The translations under genes and the position numbers were made by a program. The notes under the pieces were generated by a model. The model saw nothing but the letters and a program-made list of their open reading frames with translations. It was not told the DNA's origin and ran no database searches. DNA of 64,000 bases from an uncultured Ruminiclostridium sp. Its GTDB lineage: Bacteria; Bacillota; Clostridia; Oscillospirales; Ruminococcaceae. Below, one piece after another: positions 60,892 through 64,000 of this stretch (the first letter of the stretch is position 1; every line of letters starts with the position of its first letter). The stretch covers positions 124,001 through 188,000 of the forward strand of contig CAJTTE010000001.1 in the NCBI GenBank assembly GCA_910579265.1, written 5' to 3'.

Positions 60892-62091
60892 TTAAAGACC
60901 GCAAAGCTCTTTGGTATCCCTTGCAATAAGAAGTTCTTCGTTGGTCGGAACTACCCAAACCTCAACCTTGCTGTCGGGCGTTGAGATCTTGGCAAGCTGA
61001 CCTTTTGTCTCTGCATTCAGCTTTTCATCAAGCTTTATCCCGAAAAATTCCATATCCTTGCAGGCATCCTCTCTGACACCCGGAGCGTTCTCACCTATAC
61101 CGCCTGTAAAAATAACGGCGTCAAGTCCGTTCATAACGGCAGCATACGAACCTATATACTTTTTAATTCCATATCTTAAAATATCTCCGGCAAGCTTAGC
61201 GCGTTTATTTCCGTCCTTAATAGCCGCGTCAAGATCACGGTTATCGCTGGAAATTCCGCTGACGCCCAAAAAGCCTGACTTCTTATTAAGATATTCGCTC
61301 ATTTCCGAAGCGTCAAGTCCGAGCTTTTTCTGCACGAAAGTAACGGCTGAAGGATCTACACATCCGCTTCTTGTTCCCATAATAACACCGTCTAAAGGAG
61401 TAAATCCCATTGATGTATCCACTGATTTGCCTCCATTTACCGCTGTAATGGAAGAACCGTTGCCCAAATGACACGAAACGATTTTAAGATCTTCCACATT
61501 TTTTCCCATTACCTTGGCTAAAGCTCTTGATACAAAACGGTGAGAGGTGCCGTGGAAACCGTATTTTCTTACATGAAATTTTTCATAGCATTCATAAGGT
61601 AATCCGAACATATATGCTTTTTCAGGCATTGTCTGATGAAATGCGGTATCAAATACGACTACCTGGGGAACATATTCCGGAATAACCTTTTTGCACGCTC
61701 TTAGTGCAAGTGCATGCGGATGATTATGTACGGGGGCAAGCTCGGCCAGTCCGTCGATCTGATCGATAACCTCGTCCGTCACAATAGTGGCCTTATCAAA
61801 TATTTCTGCACCCTGTACGATTCTGTGACCAACGGCTGCAATTTCATCCATACTTCTGATAACCGCCGCGTCACCCTCCGTAAGAGCTTTGACAACTCTT
61901 TCAAAAGCCTCGGTATGAGTAGGAAAGCTGCAATCCTCGCTTACCTCTCTGTTATCGAAGGTCTTATGAGTGATATGACCGTCCATACCTATTCTTTCAC
62001 AGTTTCCCTTTGCGATAACACTCTCGTCATCCATATCAATAAGCTGATACTTTAATGAAGAGCTTCCCGCATTAATAACTAAAATCTTCAT
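60892..62091 (-). CDS. ackA: Acetate kinase
   Basis: 399 aa, normal length. ASKHA fold: VINAGSSSLKYQLID at the N-terminus, VVFDTAFHQTMP (catalytic Asp), YGFHGTSHRFVS, SCHLGNGSSITAV, the VIMGTRSGCVDPS (Arg) motif and FTGGIGENAPGVRE. It makes ATP from acetyl phosphate, the final step of acetate fermentation. No pta gene is adjacent. AAGGAAGGAT ribosome site. Divergent from tmcAL. Confidence 0.97.
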   Translation of the reverse strand: MKILVINAGSSSLKYQLIDMDDESVIAKGNCERIGMDGHITHKTFDNREVSEDCSFPTHTEAFERVVKALTEGDAAVIRSMDEIAAVGHRIVQGAEIFDKATIVTDEVIDQIDGLAELAPVHNHPHALALRACKKVIPEYVPQVVVFDTAFHQTMPEKAYMFGLPYECYEKFHVRKYGFHGTSHRFVSRALAKVMGKNVEDLKIVSCHLGNGSSITAVNGGKSVDTSMGFTPLDGVIMGTRSGCVDPSAVTFVQKKLGLDASEMSEYLNKKSGFLGVSGISSDNRDLDAAIKDGNKRAKLAGDILRYGIKKYIGSYAAVMNGLDAVIFTGGIGENAPGVREDACKDMEFFGIKLDEKLNAETKGQLAKISTPDSKVEVWVVPTNEELLIARDTKELCGL

Positions 62092-62211
62092 TTGTATTCG
62101 ATCCTTCCTTTTATGAAATCTTCATAGTATTTATTTTATATCAAACCACTGAAAAAATCAAGTGCTTTTTCGCTCTTTTAAGTCAAACATATACATTTTC
62201 TGGAGGTAAAA

Positions 62212-63372
62212 ATGAACATCTGCGGAATAATCTGCGAATACAATCCTTTTCACAACGGTCATAAGTATCACATTGAAGAAACAAGAAAACAATTTGAAGC
62301 CACACACATCGTAGCCGTAATGAGCGGCAACTTTACTCAAAGGGGCGAGGTTGCCATAGTTGACAAGTATAAAAGAGCACAAACAGCTTTAAAAAACGGG
62401 GTTGATCTCGTAATCGAGCTTCCCGTAGCCTATTCGCTCTCAAGTGCCGAGCAATTCGCACAAGGCGCGGTATTTCTTCTGAATTCGTTAGGCTGCGTCA
62501 ATATGCTCAGCTTCGGAAGCGAATGCGGAAAAATAAAATTATTGCGGGAAACCGCTGGCGCGGTTTATTATGCGCAGGAAAGTGATGAGTTCAGCACATA
62601 TCTGAAAAACGGATTATCATACCCTGCCGCTCTACAAAAAGCCATTGAAAAATTTTACACGGATGATGTTATAGAAACCTTGGCAACACCGAACAACACT
62701 CTTGCAATTGAATATATAAAAGCTATTGATGCGTTGGCTTCACCTATTAAACCGGTAACCGTAAAACGGTATAAAGCAAATCATGATAGTGAAACGGCCG
62801 ATCCATCAGAAATCGTAAGCGCATCACAGCTCAGAAAAATGATAAAAGAAAAAGACATATCCGAATTCGCACCCGAATGCGATTTTTCCAACACCGCTTC
62901 CCTTTCTAATATAGAAACGGCAATACTTTCAAAGCTAAGATCAATGCCTAAAAGCATGATAGAAAAAACACCCAATGTCCTTATGGGTTTGGAAAACCGT
63001 ATTTACAAGGCTGTTCAGGTCTCCACAAGCCTTGACGAGCTTTATTTCCTGATAAAGACAAAACGCTATACTCTTGCAAGGATAAGGCGCATCATTTTAT
63101 CGGCTTTTTTGGGAATTACAAAAAGCGACTTGAAAATCAACCCTTCTTATGTTAGAATTTTAGGTATGAACGACCGAGGTAAAGAAATACTTTCCGAAGC
63201 AAAATGTGATTTACCAATAAACACTTCTTTGACCCAGCTTGCTAAAACAAGCGATAACGCCAAAAAGCAGGCTAAACTTGAAGAGCGTTGTGATAATCAA
63301 TATGCCCTCGCACTTGAAAAAAAGCTTGTATGCGGGCTTGATTATACTGCAAAACCCGTAATTTTAAGTTAA
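62212..63372 (+). CDS. tmcAL: tRNA(Met) cytidine acetate ligase
   Basis: 386 aa. Nucleotidyltransferase HxGH-type motif in CEYNPFHNGHKYHIEETRKQ, VMSGNFTQRGEVAIVDK, and the C-terminal helical part (VRILGMNDRGKEIL). TmcAL (YlbM) activates acetate with ATP and transfers it to C34 of elongator tRNA-Met to make ac4C. Its divergent neighbour ackA also uses acetate. GGAGG ribosome site. 23 bp before the next gene. Confidence 0.93.
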   Translation: MNICGIICEYNPFHNGHKYHIEETRKQFEATHIVAVMSGNFTQRGEVAIVDKYKRAQTALKNGVDLVIELPVAYSLSSAEQFAQGAVFLLNSLGCVNMLSFGSECGKIKLLRETAGAVYYAQESDEFSTYLKNGLSYPAALQKAIEKFYTDDVIETLATPNNTLAIEYIKAIDALASPIKPVTVKRYKANHDSETADPSEIVSASQLRKMIKEKDISEFAPECDFSNTASLSNIETAILSKLRSMPKSMIEKTPNVLMGLENRIYKAVQVSTSLDELYFLIKTKRYTLARIRRIILSAFLGITKSDLKINPSYVRILGMNDRGKEILSEAKCDLPINTSLTQLAKTSDNAKKQAKLEERCDNQYALALEKKLVCGLDYTAKPVILS

Positions 63373-63395
63373 CGATTAGGAAAGGAAAAACAAAA

Positions 63396-64000
63396 ATGAG
63401 TATTACTTTTTCTGAAATAAGCTATAAAAACTTTGGAAAGTGCATAAAAATGGAGAATGAAGCGGCAACCCTGATTGTTACCGTTGATGTTGGGCCTCGT
63501 ATCATATACTATGGGTTAAACGGAAAGAAAAATATTTTCCGTGAGGACATAGACCGTGACAGCTTTAATGATAAAAAACAACTCCACGATTTTTTTGAAA
63601 CAGAGGAAAATTGGTATATATACGGAGGCCACAGGCTTTGGAGCAGCCCCGAAAGCTACCCTGAAAGCTATACTCCTGACAATCACCCCGTACCTTATGA
63701 AATAGAGGGCAATACTGTCAAACTTATGCCGGAGGACAGGATAAAAGTCGGAGAGCGCCATATAATGACGATAACTATGAGCGAAACTACCTCTCATGTT
63801 ACCGTAAAGCATGCCATAAAAAATATAGCCGACTATGAAATAAAGCTTGCACCCTGGTGTCTTACCGTTGCGGAAAAAGGCGGAGTTGAAATAATCCCTC
63901 AGTGTACGAAGGATACCGGACTTTTGTCGAACCGGAGAGCGGTCTTTTGGGCATATTCCGATGTACGCGATCCACGCTTCTTTATGTGCGATAAATATAT
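63396..64000 (+). CDS. DUF4380-like protein, 5' part only
   Basis: About 200 codons before the right edge cuts it off. The start ATG has AAAGGAA 8 nt upstream. VDVGPRIIYYGLNGKKNIFR and YIYGGHRLWSSPESYPESYT resemble DUF4380 proteins, related to the galactose mutarotase/aldose-1-epimerase beta-sandwich. Carbohydrate-related by fold; no function established. Probably cotranscribed with tmcAL. Confidence 0.7.
   Translation, partial: MSITFSEISYKNFGKCIKMENEAATLIVTVDVGPRIIYYGLNGKKNIFREDIDRDSFNDKKQLHDFFETEENWYIYGGHRLWSSPESYPESYTPDNHPVPYEIEGNTVKLMPEDRIKVGERHIMTITMSETTSHVTVKHAIKNIADYEIKLAPWCLTVAEKGGVEIIPQCTKDTGLLSNRRAVFWAYSDVRDPRFFMCDKY

Overview
The window is a piece of a low-G+C Clostridia chromosome, probably from an endospore former of the Ruminococcaceae/Oscillospiraceae type. 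This rests on gene content, not on any search: there are sporulation genes (yunB, yqfC, yqfD, ylbJ, a CotH-type kinase), the Firmicute cluster yqfC-yqfD-phoH-ybeY-dgkA-era-recO, a two-domain Sua5, and strong AGGAGG-like ribosome binding sites. I see no tRNA, rRNA or CRISPR array.

Layout. 1-1418: end of a xylulokinase gene and a transaldolase-like aldolase. 1453-4460: a small foreign block (NERD nuclease-like gene, XRE regulator, small ferredoxin-fold protein, then a GC-rich non-coding stretch with oriT-like hairpins) that looks like the remains of a conjugative element. 4636-21202: housekeeping genes, almost all on the + strand: glyA, prs, rarA, an S1-domain gene (on -), then the operon DUF951-prfA-sua5-coaE-transglycosylase-M18 peptidase, then yunB, ligA and a CotH kinase.

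21352-29309: the main discovery, a 7.9-kb filamentous-phage (inovirus) prophage. It carries a YoeB/RelB toxin pair, an XRE repressor facing an early promoter with three matching 18-bp operators, an ssDNA-binding-protein candidate, several tiny membrane proteins, a major coat protein shaped like Ff pVIII, a Zot/pI assembly ATPase, a 690-aa adsorption-protein candidate and a Rep_trans rolling-circle initiator. It has no integrase of its own. A 40-bp direct repeat flanks it, and the repeat ends exactly at the central region of a dif-like 11-6-11 site. The host Xer recombinase gene lies immediately outside the right repeat. The element therefore appears to have used host Xer recombination at dif.

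29310-42015: xer, a P-loop kinase, then on the - strand mutS2, recO, era, dgkA, ybeY, phoH, yqfD and yqfC, then ylbJ on +. Core genes on both sides point toward the dif-like site, as expected at a replication terminus. 42201-51692: tandem duplicate solute-binding lipoproteins, a third lipoprotein, a cytosolic LacI-like sensor fused to GGDEF, and a 1065-aa protein that begins as an ECF sigma factor. 51682-64000: radical SAM protein, citrate synthase, thioesterase, a degraded zinc-ribbon gene, an MBL hydrolase, proS, a 103-bp triple tandem repeat, a YcxB-like protein with an unknown 500-aa neighbour, ackA, tmcAL and a cut-off DUF4380-like gene.
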